Both the position numbers and the translations under genes were made by a program. A DNA stretch of 64,000 nucleotides, taken from the NCBI RefSeq assembly GCF_003807585.1, contig NZ_RMBX01000009.1:280961-344960 (forward strand). The letters are read 5' to 3'. The notes under the pieces are model-generated. The model was not told the origin of the DNA. It did no database searches and was given only the letters and a program-made list of their open reading frames with translations. Each line of letters opens with the position of its first letter. Positions within the stretch are counted from its first letter, which is position 1. The DNA comes from Chitinophaga barathri. GTDB lineage: Bacteria > Bacteroidota > Bacteroidia > Chitinophagales > Chitinophagaceae. This document shows, piece after piece, positions 56,606 to 63,894 of the stretch.

Positions 56606-57931
56606 TTATTTCTTTTTACCGCGACTTTTCGGTTTACCGTATTTTTTCATCATCTTATCCTTGTGGCTGATCTTTACGTTCACCTTCTGGTTCTTCGCGG
56701 ACTTTTCGTGGAACGCCGCGCCTGATTCACGTTTGGGTTTCTTCAGCACAATGTTCGGCACGATCACTTCCGGTATCTCCGCTTTGGTAAGCACAGTGGA
56801 GATCTCCAGGTGCTCCGGCAACGGCGCCACCGGCACTTTGTAATTCATCACCGCTTCCGCTTTCCCGAGCTGTTCTATTTCACTTTCCGTCACAAAACTG
56901 ATGGCGTTGCCGCGTTTGTCCTGGCGGCCCGTACGGCCGATGCGGTGCACGTAACTTTCCGGCTGCTCCGGCATATCGAAATTGATCACATGCGTCACTT
57001 CGGAAATATCCAGCCCGCGCGCAATAATGTCCGTTGCGATTAGCAGGCGGAAATTCCCCGCCTGGAACTGGTTTACGGAGTTAAAACGGTAATTCTGTTC
57101 CTTGTTCGAGTGTATCACCCCTACTTTGCCCGGCATATCCGCTTCCAGGCGTTCAAACAGCTGGTCCGCCAGTTGTTTGGTACTTACGAACAGCAGCACC
57201 TTGCTCATGTCCGTTTCCTCTTTCAGCATCAGTTCCAGCAGGTTCACCTTGGTGTTGAAGTTCGGCACATGGTAAACGCTCTGCGCAATGTTCGTCAACG
57301 GTGAGCCGGCGGGCGCCGCTTCTATCACGGCGGGATGGTTGAAGAACTCTGTAATGAGGGCTTCCACCTCGGGGGTGATGGTGGCGGAGAACATGAGGTT
57401 CTGCCGTTTTACCGGCAGCAGGTCCAGGATGTTTTTCAGTTGTGTGCGAAAGCCGAGGTTCAGCATTTCGTCCACTTCATCTATCACCAGTTTTTTGATA
57501 TTCTTCAGTTTGAGGGCGCCGCTCAGCACGATGTCCACCAGGCGGCCCGGGGTGGCTACCACTACGTCCAGCTTGCCTTCTGCGGTGGCCATTTGCGGGT
57601 TCATATTCGTACCGCCGTAAAAACCGGCTACTTCCACGTTCATATAGGTCGTGAGTTTTTTCACGGACTCCACTACCTGCACCACCAGTTCACGGGTAGG
57701 TACTACGATCAGTACCTGCGGGAAACGGTCTTTGGTAAACACCCACTGGCGCAGGCAGGGCAGCAGGTAAGCAAAGGTTTTGCCCGTGCCCGTCTGCGCG
57801 ATGCCGCATACATCCTGGCCGCTCATCACCACGGAAAACACCTTGTGCTGGATGGTGGTGGGGGTGGTTACCTGCAGGTCCTGCAGGGCGGAAAGCAGTG
57901 GTTTGTTAAGGTTCAGATCGTTGAAAGTCAT
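56606..57931 (-). CDS. DEAD-box-type ATP-dependent RNA helicase (RhlE-like) with DEVD motif II
   Basis: The 441-residue protein has the complete helicase core: FNDLNLNKPLLSALQDL (Q-motif region), motif I AQTGTGKT, Ia PTRELV, motif Ib ATPGRL, motif II VIDEVDEML (D-E-V-D in place of D-E-A-D), motif III SATI, motif IV LLFVSTKQLADQLF, motif V ATDIIARGLDI and motif VI HRIGRTGR. The C-terminal ~60 residues are Lys-rich (KKPKRESG, MMKKYGKPKSRGKKK), as in RhlE-type cold-shock and ribosome-assembly helicases. It unwinds short RNA duplexes in the cytoplasm. A perfect TACTTTTG box on the minus strand (57962-57955) lies 23 bp before the ATG. Convergent with the radical SAM gene across the palindromic repeat. 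Confidence 0.93.
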   Translation of the reverse strand: MTFNDLNLNKPLLSALQDLQVTTPTTIQHKVFSVVMSGQDVCGIAQTGTGKTFAYLLPCLRQWVFTKDRFPQVLIVVPTRELVVQVVESVKKLTTYMNVEVAGFYGGTNMNPQMATAEGKLDVVVATPGRLVDIVLSGALKLKNIKKLVIDEVDEMLNLGFRTQLKNILDLLPVKRQNLMFSATITPEVEALITEFFNHPAVIEAAPAGSPLTNIAQSVYHVPNFNTKVNLLELMLKEETDMSKVLLFVSTKQLADQLFERLEADMPGKVGVIHSNKEQNYRFNSVNQFQAGNFRLLIATDIIARGLDISEVTHVINFDMPEQPESYVHRIGRTGRQDKRGNAISFVTESEIEQLGKAEAVMNYKVPVAPLPEHLEISTVLTKAEIPEVIVPNIVLKKPKRESGAAFHEKSAKNQKVNVKISHKDKMMKKYGKPKSRGKKK

Positions 57932-58050
57932 ATTGTGCCGGTAGAATTAAGCCGCAAAAGTACGCCAATTTAGGCGGAATATGGCCCGGCGGCGGGAAAG
58001 AGGGTTAAAAACTGAAAATCCTACCAGTGGCCAACCATCAACTTCCCTTT

Positions 58051-58169
58051 ATCCTTCGGTGATCCTCCGGCAATCCTTCGGCCATCCTTCGGTGAAACAC
58101 CCTCAAACCCTTGCCACGACCGAACACCACCGAAGGATGACCGAAGGATGTCAGTAGGATGTCAGTAGG
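58051..58169. repeat. 11-bp tandem repeats in inverted arrangement
   Basis: Four direct units of 11 bp (ATCCTTCGGTG, ATCCTCCGGCA, ATCCTTCGGCC, ATCCTTCGGTG; 58051-58094) are followed after 33 bp by four inverted units (CACCGAAGGAT, GACCGAAGGAT, GTCAGTAGGAT and a partial GTCAGTAGG; 58128-58169). The whole is a long imperfect dyad in the 444-bp gap upstream of the helicase gene. No ORF is supported here. Confidence 0.85.
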
Positions 58170-58301
58170 CTTGCCAGTCAAATGCAGTCCCATGGCCGGT
58201 CTGAGGGAGGCTTATTTCCTAGTGATTTAGTAGGGAATGGCGGTGAAATAAGGGTATTCGGGGGAGGGCACTGGTGTTATTTTCTCATTTTAACCCAAAG
58301 A

Positions 58302-58339
58302 AAAAGGGGACCATACGTTATTGAGTATGATCCCCTTTT
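58302..58339 (-). terminator. Rho-independent terminator of the yceI-like gene
   Basis: AAAAGGGGA (58302-58310) pairs with TCCCCTTTT (58331-58339), with an inner CATAC/GTATG stem and one mismatch. It lies 37 bp past the stop codon, and T-runs close both strands. Confidence 0.8.
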
Positions 58340-58375
58340 CAGTAAAAAAGCGGTTTTAAGGCCGTTCCTTCCAAT

Positions 58376-59014
58376 TTATTTCGCGTTGGCTACCAGCGTC
58401 ACGTCCAGGGTAAAGTCATCATAAATGGCCTTATCTCCCAGGTTTTCGAAGAAATTCTTAGAGCGGTACTTGATGTCGAATTTGGTACGGTCTACCGTTA
58501 CGGTCGCTTTCGCGGTGGCTTTGCCGCCGGCTACGGTTACGGTAGCAGGGAAAGAAACGGGATTGGTAATGCCTTTGATGGTGAGGTTGCCGGTTACATC
58601 GTAATTGCCGCCGCCTTTGGAAGTGGCGCTGGTGATCACGAATGTAGCGTTGGGATGTTTTTCAACAGAGAAAAAGTCATCGCTTTTCAGGTGGCCTACC
58701 AGCTTGCCGTTCATATCCGCATTGGTGATATCGGTAACGGTGATGGTACGGGTATCCAGGGTGAAACTTCCTCCTTTTAATACGTTGTTGTCAATATCCA
58801 GCTGGCCGGCGGATACGTTGATGGCGCCGGCGTGCGAACCGGTTACCTTTTTGGCGCTCCAGGCCAGTTTGCTCTGTGTGTTGTCTACCTGGTAAACGGC
58901 ATAAGCTGTTTTGGCATGTGCGGCGGTCTTTACAGGGTTTTCACTGGCGGGCACGGCAAAGGACATCAGGATGGTGGCCCCGCTGATAAATAATAAAGTG
59001 GCTAAACGTCGCAT
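58376..59014 (-). CDS. YceI-family periplasmic protein
   Basis: The 212-residue protein carries a signal peptide (MRRLATLLFISGATILMSFA). The lipocalin-like YceI domain starts at YAVYQVDNTQSKLAWSAKKV and includes GSFTLDTRTITVTD, HLKSDDFFSVEKHPNATFVI, GNLTIKGITNPVSFPATV and the closing FDIKYRSKNFFENLGDKAIYDDFTL, each conserved in the family. YceI barrels bind isoprenoid or long-chain lipids; the best-studied members bind polyisoprenoids. It is monocistronic with a clear terminator. Whether it carries isoprenoid quinone precursors or another lipid here is unknown. Length is typical. Confidence 0.92.
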   Translation of the reverse strand: MRRLATLLFISGATILMSFAVPASENPVKTAAHAKTAYAVYQVDNTQSKLAWSAKKVTGSHAGAINVSAGQLDIDNNVLKGGSFTLDTRTITVTDITNADMNGKLVGHLKSDDFFSVEKHPNATFVITSATSKGGGNYDVTGNLTIKGITNPVSFPATVTVAGGKATAKATVTVDRTKFDIKYRSKNFFENLGDKAIYDDFTLDVTLVANAK

Positions 59015-59164
59015 GTGTGGTTTGGTTTTAAATGTTGATAGTGCGTGTAAGTTGATGAATCCGGCTCAAATTACCTAATTCCCTACAATATAAGTGGACT
59101 AACCCGGAGGCGGCTGTTATTTTTAGCATTTGCTTCACAAACATTTCACATAAGTTTTACACTT

Positions 59165-59359
59165 CAGCGTATACTTTAGAGCTGTCAATCCGCATGTTCT
59201 TTTCCGCCAATCTTAACATGCGGGGCCGGCCTTCCTTCCATTCGTTTGCCCCTGAACGTATCATCCCGGGAACGCCCTTATTTTTCTTTTAAAAGCATTA
59301 AAAACGGAAACCTTTTGATCAGCTTAAGTGCAAATGGCCGGTTCGGATACCGGCTTTTT
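59165..59359 (+). ncRNA. Candidate small RNA (promoter-to-terminator interval without ORF)
   Basis: TTTG (59129-59132), an 18-bp spacer and TAAGTTTT (59151-59158; one base off TAnnTTTG) predict a start near 59165. A 9-bp perfect hairpin CCGCATGTT/AACATGCGG (59190-59223) follows. A canonical terminator GCCGGT-N6-ACCGGC-TTTTT lies at 59337-59359. No plus-strand gene precedes the terminator and the interval has no convincing ORF (the best is 24 codons at 59218). This predicts a ~195-nt transcript. Size would suit 6S RNA, but the ends do not pair in an obvious way. Confidence 0.35.
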
Positions 59360-59679
59360 GCCGTCTTCTAAAATATAAGCAAAAAACGGCTAAGATAAAA
59401 TAGTTTATACGCCCCGATCTTTTTATATTCATATCATACCAAAAACTGTTTACTGCGTACACCCCCACAAATATGTCGCGCTACTTCCGCCTTCTTTTGT
59501 GGCCATTCCGTGAAACCAGCAGAAACCAACGCAAACCCATAACTTTTTCATATAAACAGTTCGCTAATTGCTGCAAATATCTTGCTGATCAATATGCGAG
59601 TTAACACGAAGGTCTGTCCGCATCCCCCATGAAAGAATGCCTCTTCAGACGCCCCTCCGGGTGAGCGTACAGGGTATGT
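59360..59679. other. Intergenic region without a supported gene
   Basis: AT-rich 320 bp downstream of the candidate RNA. Only a weak GCCGT/ACGGC dyad (59360-59388) is visible; I see no ORF. Confidence 0.5.
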
Positions 59680-60537
59680 TTATTTGTTGATGTCCCCCAG
59701 CTCCACCTTCCTCCTTTCATTCACGATGATGTGTGTGGTGTGGGTAAATACCTTATCCCCGTTACCGTATTCCAGGAACATTTCCAGCGGCATCACCACC
59801 GGCGGGTAGGACCCTGCTATGCGCATCCGTTCTATCTGTATCTTAAAATGATCCGGCATCAGGCTGTACCCGGGGAACACGGCGTGCGGGTCCATCGGTA
59901 TCCATACATAGGCGGTTACTTTGGAATGATTGGTATTCACCACCCGTGGATCCTGCCGGAGATTGTGCGCCACGTATTCCTCGCAGGCCACCCCTGCGAT
60001 CACTTTTTTACTGCCCGTCCGCTTCAGCTGGCTGAGGTACCCTATCTCGCCCGGATACACAGGCTCCATGCCGTCCAGTTGCAGTTTCGTTTTGTCCCCG
60101 CTGGCAATGCCGCCCACACCGGCCAGCATCAGCTGCGATTCTTTCCCGAAGTCCCCGTAAAAATGATATTTGGTGCCGGTGCTCCGGCTTTTGAGCTGGA
60201 TGCTGAACGCCGCCTGGGTGCTGCTGTAATAGATCACGATATCTTCCCCGCCGTCTATCACCCGCTGGCTGCCCTGGAAGGCCTCGCTTTCCTGGTATAC
60301 GGCCCAGTCGTATTCATAGGAGGAATCTATTTCCACGCCTTCTTCCCCGCCGATGACCAGGGAAGGGTCCGGTGCTGTTTTTTTGGAGCTGCTTCGCGCC
60401 TGCGGGAAAGTGTCGTCTATGCCCTCTTCCGTTTCCACGGGCTGTTTCTTTTTGCCGGTCAGTTTTTTGAGCAGCTGGGCGTGAAGGGCCGGCATACAGA
60501 GGAACATTACCAATGCCAGGAGGATAGGTCTTTTCAT
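59680..60537 (-). CDS. Uncharacterised exported protein (possibly DUF4412-like)
   Basis: The 285-residue protein has signal MKRPILLALVMFLCMPALHA. A charged, low-complexity stretch follows (LKKLTGKKKQPVETEEGIDD, about 23-45), then a beta-rich domain from about 75: YEYDWAVYQESEAFQGSQRV, EDIVIYYSSTQAAFSIQLK, VIAGVACEEYVAHN, VTAYVWIPMD and VMPLEMFLEYGNGDKVF. The K.IAG..C.EY..... and W.P segments recall DUF4412 proteins, in which the Cys sits in a strand after a glycine-rich turn; assignment is tentative. It is probably periplasmic or surface-bound. It lies 53 bp downstream of the acyl-protein synthetase-like gene on the same strand and may share its transcript. Confidence 0.65.
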   Translation of the reverse strand: MKRPILLALVMFLCMPALHAQLLKKLTGKKKQPVETEEGIDDTFPQARSSSKKTAPDPSLVIGGEEGVEIDSSYEYDWAVYQESEAFQGSQRVIDGGEDIVIYYSSTQAAFSIQLKSRSTGTKYHFYGDFGKESQLMLAGVGGIASGDKTKLQLDGMEPVYPGEIGYLSQLKRTGSKKVIAGVACEEYVAHNLRQDPRVVNTNHSKVTAYVWIPMDPHAVFPGYSLMPDHFKIQIERMRIAGSYPPVVMPLEMFLEYGNGDKVFTHTTHIIVNERRKVELGDINK

Positions 60538-60590
60538 AGGTGCTGGTGAATTCTCCCGGCAAGGTAAACATATTATTCTAAAACGCCATA

Positions 60591-61568
60591 CTAGCTAACC
60601 ATTAAACTGCAACCGCGGAGCGCGGAGTGATCCAGGCGGCCGAGTACTTCAAAGCTGCCGTCCGCGTGCAGCCGGCCGATGTCGTCCGTGGCAATGAAGG
60701 CGCAGGAATGGATATTGGCGAGGTCTATAACGTTGATCACGCCGGAGGCGGAAGCGGCGGAAAGGTCGAAAGGATCGTTTTCGTCCCGCACCAGCACCTT
60801 CATCCAGGGCGGGCAGCTGAAGCGGCCCTGGCCTTTGGAGTAGGCCTGGCTGAGCAGTTCGGTCATGCCGTATTCCGCGTGGATGGCGGGCACGCCCAGT
60901 CTTTCCATGAGGAAGGCGTGCAGTTCTTCGCGCGTCCATTCTTCCCGGCGGCCTTTCATGCCCCCGGTTTCCATCACGATGGTATGGCGCAGGCCGAGGC
61001 GGAAAGCTTCCGCGAAATCCAGCAGGGCGAAGGTGACGCCGATGAGCAGCACGGGCTGGCGGCGGGCTTCGAGGGCCAGTAAGGTATCGGCCAGTTTATC
61101 GTGTTCGTACAGGTAAAAACCGCTTTCGGGGTGATGGCTGCGGGTGATCATCTCCTGCACCATGTACACCAGCGAGGAATGCCGCCGCTCCAGGTAGGAA
61201 GGCAGCAGACCCAGTACCACAAAGTCTTCCACGGGGCCGTAAAAGCGGCGGAAGGCGTCCATAAAGCTGCGTGTATAGATGCCCGTGTCTTTCACCAGGT
61301 GCCGGCTGTTCTGCGTCTGCGTGGTGCCGCTGCTTTCAAATACGGCTTCCGGTTCAAACTCCCCGCACACGACGGGATGGGTCTTAAAAAAGCGGATGGG
61401 CAAAAAGGGGATCTGCTCCGGGGTATGCACCCCGGCGGGGTTTACCCGCAGGGCGTCCACATACGCCCGGTAAAGGGCATTCTGCCCGTACTGGTAGCGG
61501 AAAAGCTCGGGTGCCAGGGCCATCGGGTCCTTTGCTGAAAATATCCTGTCTGCGAATGCGTCCTTCAT
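60591..61568 (-). CDS. LuxE-like acyl-protein synthetase / acyltransferase
   Basis: From the ATG at 61566-61568 the protein has 325 residues. It resembles the acyl-protein synthetase LuxE and adenylate-forming relatives: FRYQYGQNALYRAYVDAL, IPFLPIRFFKTHPVV, the ATP-site-like FESSGTTQTQNSRHLVKD, LIGVTFALLDFAEAF, MKGRREEWTREEL, and the late IHAEYGMTELLSQAYSKGQG where Glu-Tyr-Gly-Met-Thr-Glu is the ANL A5-type motif. These enzymes activate a carboxylate with ATP and pass it to a thiol or protein. No luxC or luxD partner is present. The upstream frame begins with TTG. A perfect TAAATTTG -7 box with TTTG 23 bp before it (61611-61577) supports this start and predicts a nearly leaderless mRNA. Confidence 0.82.
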   Translation of the reverse strand: MKDAFADRIFSAKDPMALAPELFRYQYGQNALYRAYVDALRVNPAGVHTPEQIPFLPIRFFKTHPVVCGEFEPEAVFESSGTTQTQNSRHLVKDTGIYTRSFMDAFRRFYGPVEDFVVLGLLPSYLERRHSSLVYMVQEMITRSHHPESGFYLYEHDKLADTLLALEARRQPVLLIGVTFALLDFAEAFRLGLRHTIVMETGGMKGRREEWTREELHAFLMERLGVPAIHAEYGMTELLSQAYSKGQGRFSCPPWMKVLVRDENDPFDLSAASASGVINVIDLANIHSCAFIATDDIGRLHADGSFEVLGRLDHSALRGCSLMVS

Positions 61569-61576
61569 CTGGGGAG

Positions 61577-61611
61577 CAAATTTACGAATACCGGCAGGTA
61601 TATGTAACAAA
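61577..61611 (-). promoter_or_regulatory. Promoter of the LuxE-like gene
   Basis: Minus strand TTTG (61611-61608), 23-bp spacer, TAAATTTG (61584-61577), an exact -7 match at the long end of the spacer range. The ATG begins 8 bp downstream of the box. Confidence 0.65.
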
Positions 61612-61643
61612 CCGGCGGTCCTGACGTTTATAATTCAGGGTGT

Positions 61644-61674
61644 TTTGCCTTTTGGTCATTTTAATGTAGGTTTG
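61644..61674 (+). promoter_or_regulatory. Promoter of the small lipoprotein gene, next to its ATG
   Basis: TTTG (61644-61647), 19-bp spacer, TAGGTTTG (61667-61674): full consensus. The ATG is only 4 bp downstream of the -7 box (61679), so the transcript should start at or within a few bases of the start codon. Confidence 0.8.
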
Positions 61675-61678
61675 TTAT

Positions 61679-62134
61679 ATGAAGAAAATAATACTTTTAT
61701 CCGCTATAGCCTTTGGTTTCTTCGCTTGCAAAAAAGAAGGGGACAGCGGCAAAAGACCGATCCTGACGTTCAAATCAGTGACGATGGAAGACATTCCCAC
61801 GGACGTGAACGAGATCCATTATCTTTTCGACCTCCAGGATGGCGATGGTGATACGGAAGGCGAATTTTTCGTAACCGACATTTACCGCCAGGATTCCACC
61901 AAATATGATTACATGCTGATGCCCGGCCTGGAAAGCCATAGCGGCACCAAGCTGAAAGCAGAGCTTACCCTCATCGTAAGCGATGTGAACCAAAGCAATT
62001 TCCTGCGCCTTCGCGGCAACAATCCCAACCCGGTAACCAATCCCGATACCAGCCAGCTGAAGGTGTATATCGTGGACAAAGCGGGCAACGTATCCGATAC
62101 TCTCCGCCTGCCTAAAGTGGCGATCCACTATTAA
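61679..62134 (+). CDS. Uncharacterised lipoprotein
   Basis: The 151-residue protein has a lipoprotein signal MKKIILLSAIAFGFFACKKE (lipobox FFAC, Cys at 17). The residues after Cys (Lys-Lys-Glu-Gly-Asp) fit Bacteroidota surface-export signals of the K-(D/E)2 type. The mature part is a single beta-rich domain: ILTFKSVTMEDIPTDVNEIH, YLFDLQDGDGDTEGEFFVTD, TLIVSDVNQSNFLRLRG and VYIVDKAGNVSDTLRL. The D-G-D-G-D-T run could bind Ca2+. The family is common upstream of the carboxylase gene in related Chitinophagaceae as far as I recall, but I cannot verify it. Function not recognised. The perfect promoter directly before the ATG makes the start secure. Confidence 0.82.
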   Translation: MKKIILLSAIAFGFFACKKEGDSGKRPILTFKSVTMEDIPTDVNEIHYLFDLQDGDGDTEGEFFVTDIYRQDSTKYDYMLMPGLESHSGTKLKAELTLIVSDVNQSNFLRLRGNNPNPVTNPDTSQLKVYIVDKAGNVSDTLRLPKVAIHY

Positions 62135-62157
62135 GGCGCTTTCCGTATTTTTACATA

Positions 62158-63696
62158 ATGAGCAAAATCCAGGAACTACAGTCCAAGATCGCCGAAGCAC
62201 AGCTCGGCGGCGGACAGGCACGCATCGATTCCCAGCACAAAAAAGGTAAACTGACGGCCCGTGAAAGATTAACGCTTTTGCTGGACGAGGGCTCTTTTGA
62301 AGAACTGGGCATGTTTGTGCACAACCGCAATAAAGGTATGACCACAGACCAGGAGCAGTTTCCCGGAGACGGGGTGGTGACCGGTTATGGCACCGTGAAC
62401 GGCCGGCTGGTGTATGTGTTTTCCCAGGATTTCACCGTATACGGCGGCAGCCTTTCCGAGCCGCATGCCCGCAAGATCTGCCGCGTGATGGACCTTGCCA
62501 TGGAAAACGGCGCACCTCTCGTGGGCCTGAACGACAGCGGCGGTGCGCGCATCCAGGAAGGCGTGGTGAGCCTTGCCGGTTATGCGGACATCTTTTACCG
62601 CAATACCCGCGCTTCCGGCGTGATCCCCCAAATATCCGCCATTATGGGGCCCTGCGCCGGCGGAGCCGTGTATTCCCCTGCTATTACAGACTTTATCCTG
62701 ATGGTGGAAAACACTTCCTATATGTTCGTAACCGGCCCCAACGTGGTAAAGACCGTTACGCATGAAGAAGTGACCAGCGAAGCACTCGGCGGTGCGCATA
62801 CACACGCCACCAAAAGCGGCGTCACGCATTTTGCCTGCGCCAATGAAGTGGAGTGCATCCGCAACATCAAGGAGATGCTGAGTTACATGCCGCAGAACTG
62901 TGAAGATACCGCTCCCGTGTACCCTTACGAAGGCGGCAACGAAAGCCGTCCCGCGCTCAATAACATGATCCCCGAAAATCCGAACCAGCCTTACGATATG
63001 AAGGAGGTGATCTCGGAACTGACGGATGCGGGCAGTTTCCTGGAAGTACATAAAGACTTTGCGGACAATATCATCGTAGGTTTCGCGCGTATCGCGGGCA
63101 GGAGCATCGGCATCGTAGCCAATCAGCCCGCTGTGCTGGCCGGCGTGCTGGACATTCACGCTTCCGTGAAAGGCGCGCGGTTCACCCGCTTCTGCGACGC
63201 GTTTAATATCCCGCTGCTCGTACTCGTGGATGTACCCGGCTTCCTTCCCGGCACGGACCAGGAGTGGAACGGCATCATTACAAACGGCGCCAAACTGCTT
63301 TTCGCCCTCAGCGAGGCCACCGTGCCCAAGATCACCGTGACCACCCGTAAGGCTTACGGCGGCGCATACTGCGTGATGAATTCCAAACACATCGGGGCGG
63401 ACCTGAACTTTGCCTTCCCGCAGGCGGAGATCGCCGTAATGGGGCCGAAAGGGGCCGTGGAGATCATCTTCAAAAAAGAGATCGATACCGCCACGGACAA
63501 AGAAGCCCGCATGAACGAACTCGTGGCTGACTATACCGAACGTTTCGCTAATCCTTACCTCGCAGCTGAAAAAGGATATATCGACGAAGTGGTGAGCCCT
63601 GAAGAAACCAGGGAAAAACTCATCAGGGGGTATAAGATGCTGGAGAATAAAGTGGTGAACATGCCGAAGAAAAAACACGGGAACATCCCGTTATAA
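62158..63696 (+). CDS. Acyl-CoA carboxylase beta (carboxyltransferase) subunit, propionyl-CoA carboxylase type
   Basis: The 512-residue protein is a biotin-dependent carboxyltransferase with the two crotonase-like halves. N-terminal landmarks are KGKLTARERLTLLLDEGSFE, FPGDGVVTGYGTVNGR, GLNDSGGARIQEGV and the oxyanion loop MGPCAGGAVYSPAITDFI. C-terminal ones are VPGFLPGTDQEWNGIITNGA, TRKAYGGAYCVMNSK and AVMGPKGAVEIIF. With a separate biotin carboxylase/BCCP subunit it makes methylmalonyl-CoA from propionyl-CoA (or related). That partner is not in the window. The position that decides acyl chain length in actinobacterial enzymes (Asp in PccB, Ile in AccB) is C405 here. It lies 23 bp after the lipoprotein gene, probably co-transcribed, though TATTTTTA at 62146-62153 could be an extra promoter. 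Confidence 0.92.
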   Translation: MSKIQELQSKIAEAQLGGGQARIDSQHKKGKLTARERLTLLLDEGSFEELGMFVHNRNKGMTTDQEQFPGDGVVTGYGTVNGRLVYVFSQDFTVYGGSLSEPHARKICRVMDLAMENGAPLVGLNDSGGARIQEGVVSLAGYADIFYRNTRASGVIPQISAIMGPCAGGAVYSPAITDFILMVENTSYMFVTGPNVVKTVTHEEVTSEALGGAHTHATKSGVTHFACANEVECIRNIKEMLSYMPQNCEDTAPVYPYEGGNESRPALNNMIPENPNQPYDMKEVISELTDAGSFLEVHKDFADNIIVGFARIAGRSIGIVANQPAVLAGVLDIHASVKGARFTRFCDAFNIPLLVLVDVPGFLPGTDQEWNGIITNGAKLLFALSEATVPKITVTTRKAYGGAYCVMNSKHIGADLNFAFPQAEIAVMGPKGAVEIIFKKEIDTATDKEARMNELVADYTERFANPYLAAEKGYIDEVVSPEETREKLIRGYKMLENKVVNMPKKKHGNIPL

Positions 63697-63703
63697 TATT
63701 TAG

Positions 63704-63735
63704 AAAAGCCCCGGCGATATGCCGGGGCTTTTTTG
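63704..63735 (+). terminator. Rho-independent terminator of the carboxylase gene
   Basis: AAAAGCCCCGGC (63704-63715) and GCCGGGGCTTTT (63721-63732) with a 5-base loop, followed by TTTTGTTTTT. Very strong. Confidence 0.92.
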
Positions 63736-63752
63736 TTTTTACGCGCAAAGCC

Positions 63753-63888
63753 CGTCATTGCGAGGAGCAGCAGCGCTAAAGCGGGTGGGCGACGAAGCAA
63801 TCTCCTTCATTGAGGTGACGTACTCCAATATATGGAGATTGCTTCGTCGCGGCTCCTGCACAAATCCCCTGCTGCTCCTCGCAATGAA
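63753..63888. repeat. Dispersed palindromic element, copy 2 (~136 bp)
   Basis: The same architecture as copy 1 (56459-56597): left arm from CGTCATTGCGAGGAGCAGC, inner arms CGACGAAGCAATCTCC and GGAGATTGCTTCGTCG, right arm CTGCTGCTCCTCGCAATGA. The right arm stops after GCAATGA, where copy 1 continues CG, and the sequence then changes to the IS-like end. It follows the carboxylase terminator. Confidence 0.85.
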
Positions 63889-63894
63889 CTGTGT

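Noticed and set aside
59165..59359. Assigning the candidate RNA as 6S RNA
   Set aside because: The size fits, but I see no pairing of the two ends and no central bubble, so the family name is not justified.
62269..63678. Long open frames opposite real genes (also 46635-47810, 12027-12845, 24489-25226, 55160-56053)
   Set aside because: They mirror strongly coding genes, have His/Gly/Arg-rich low-complexity products without domains, and arise from the codon bias of the other strand.
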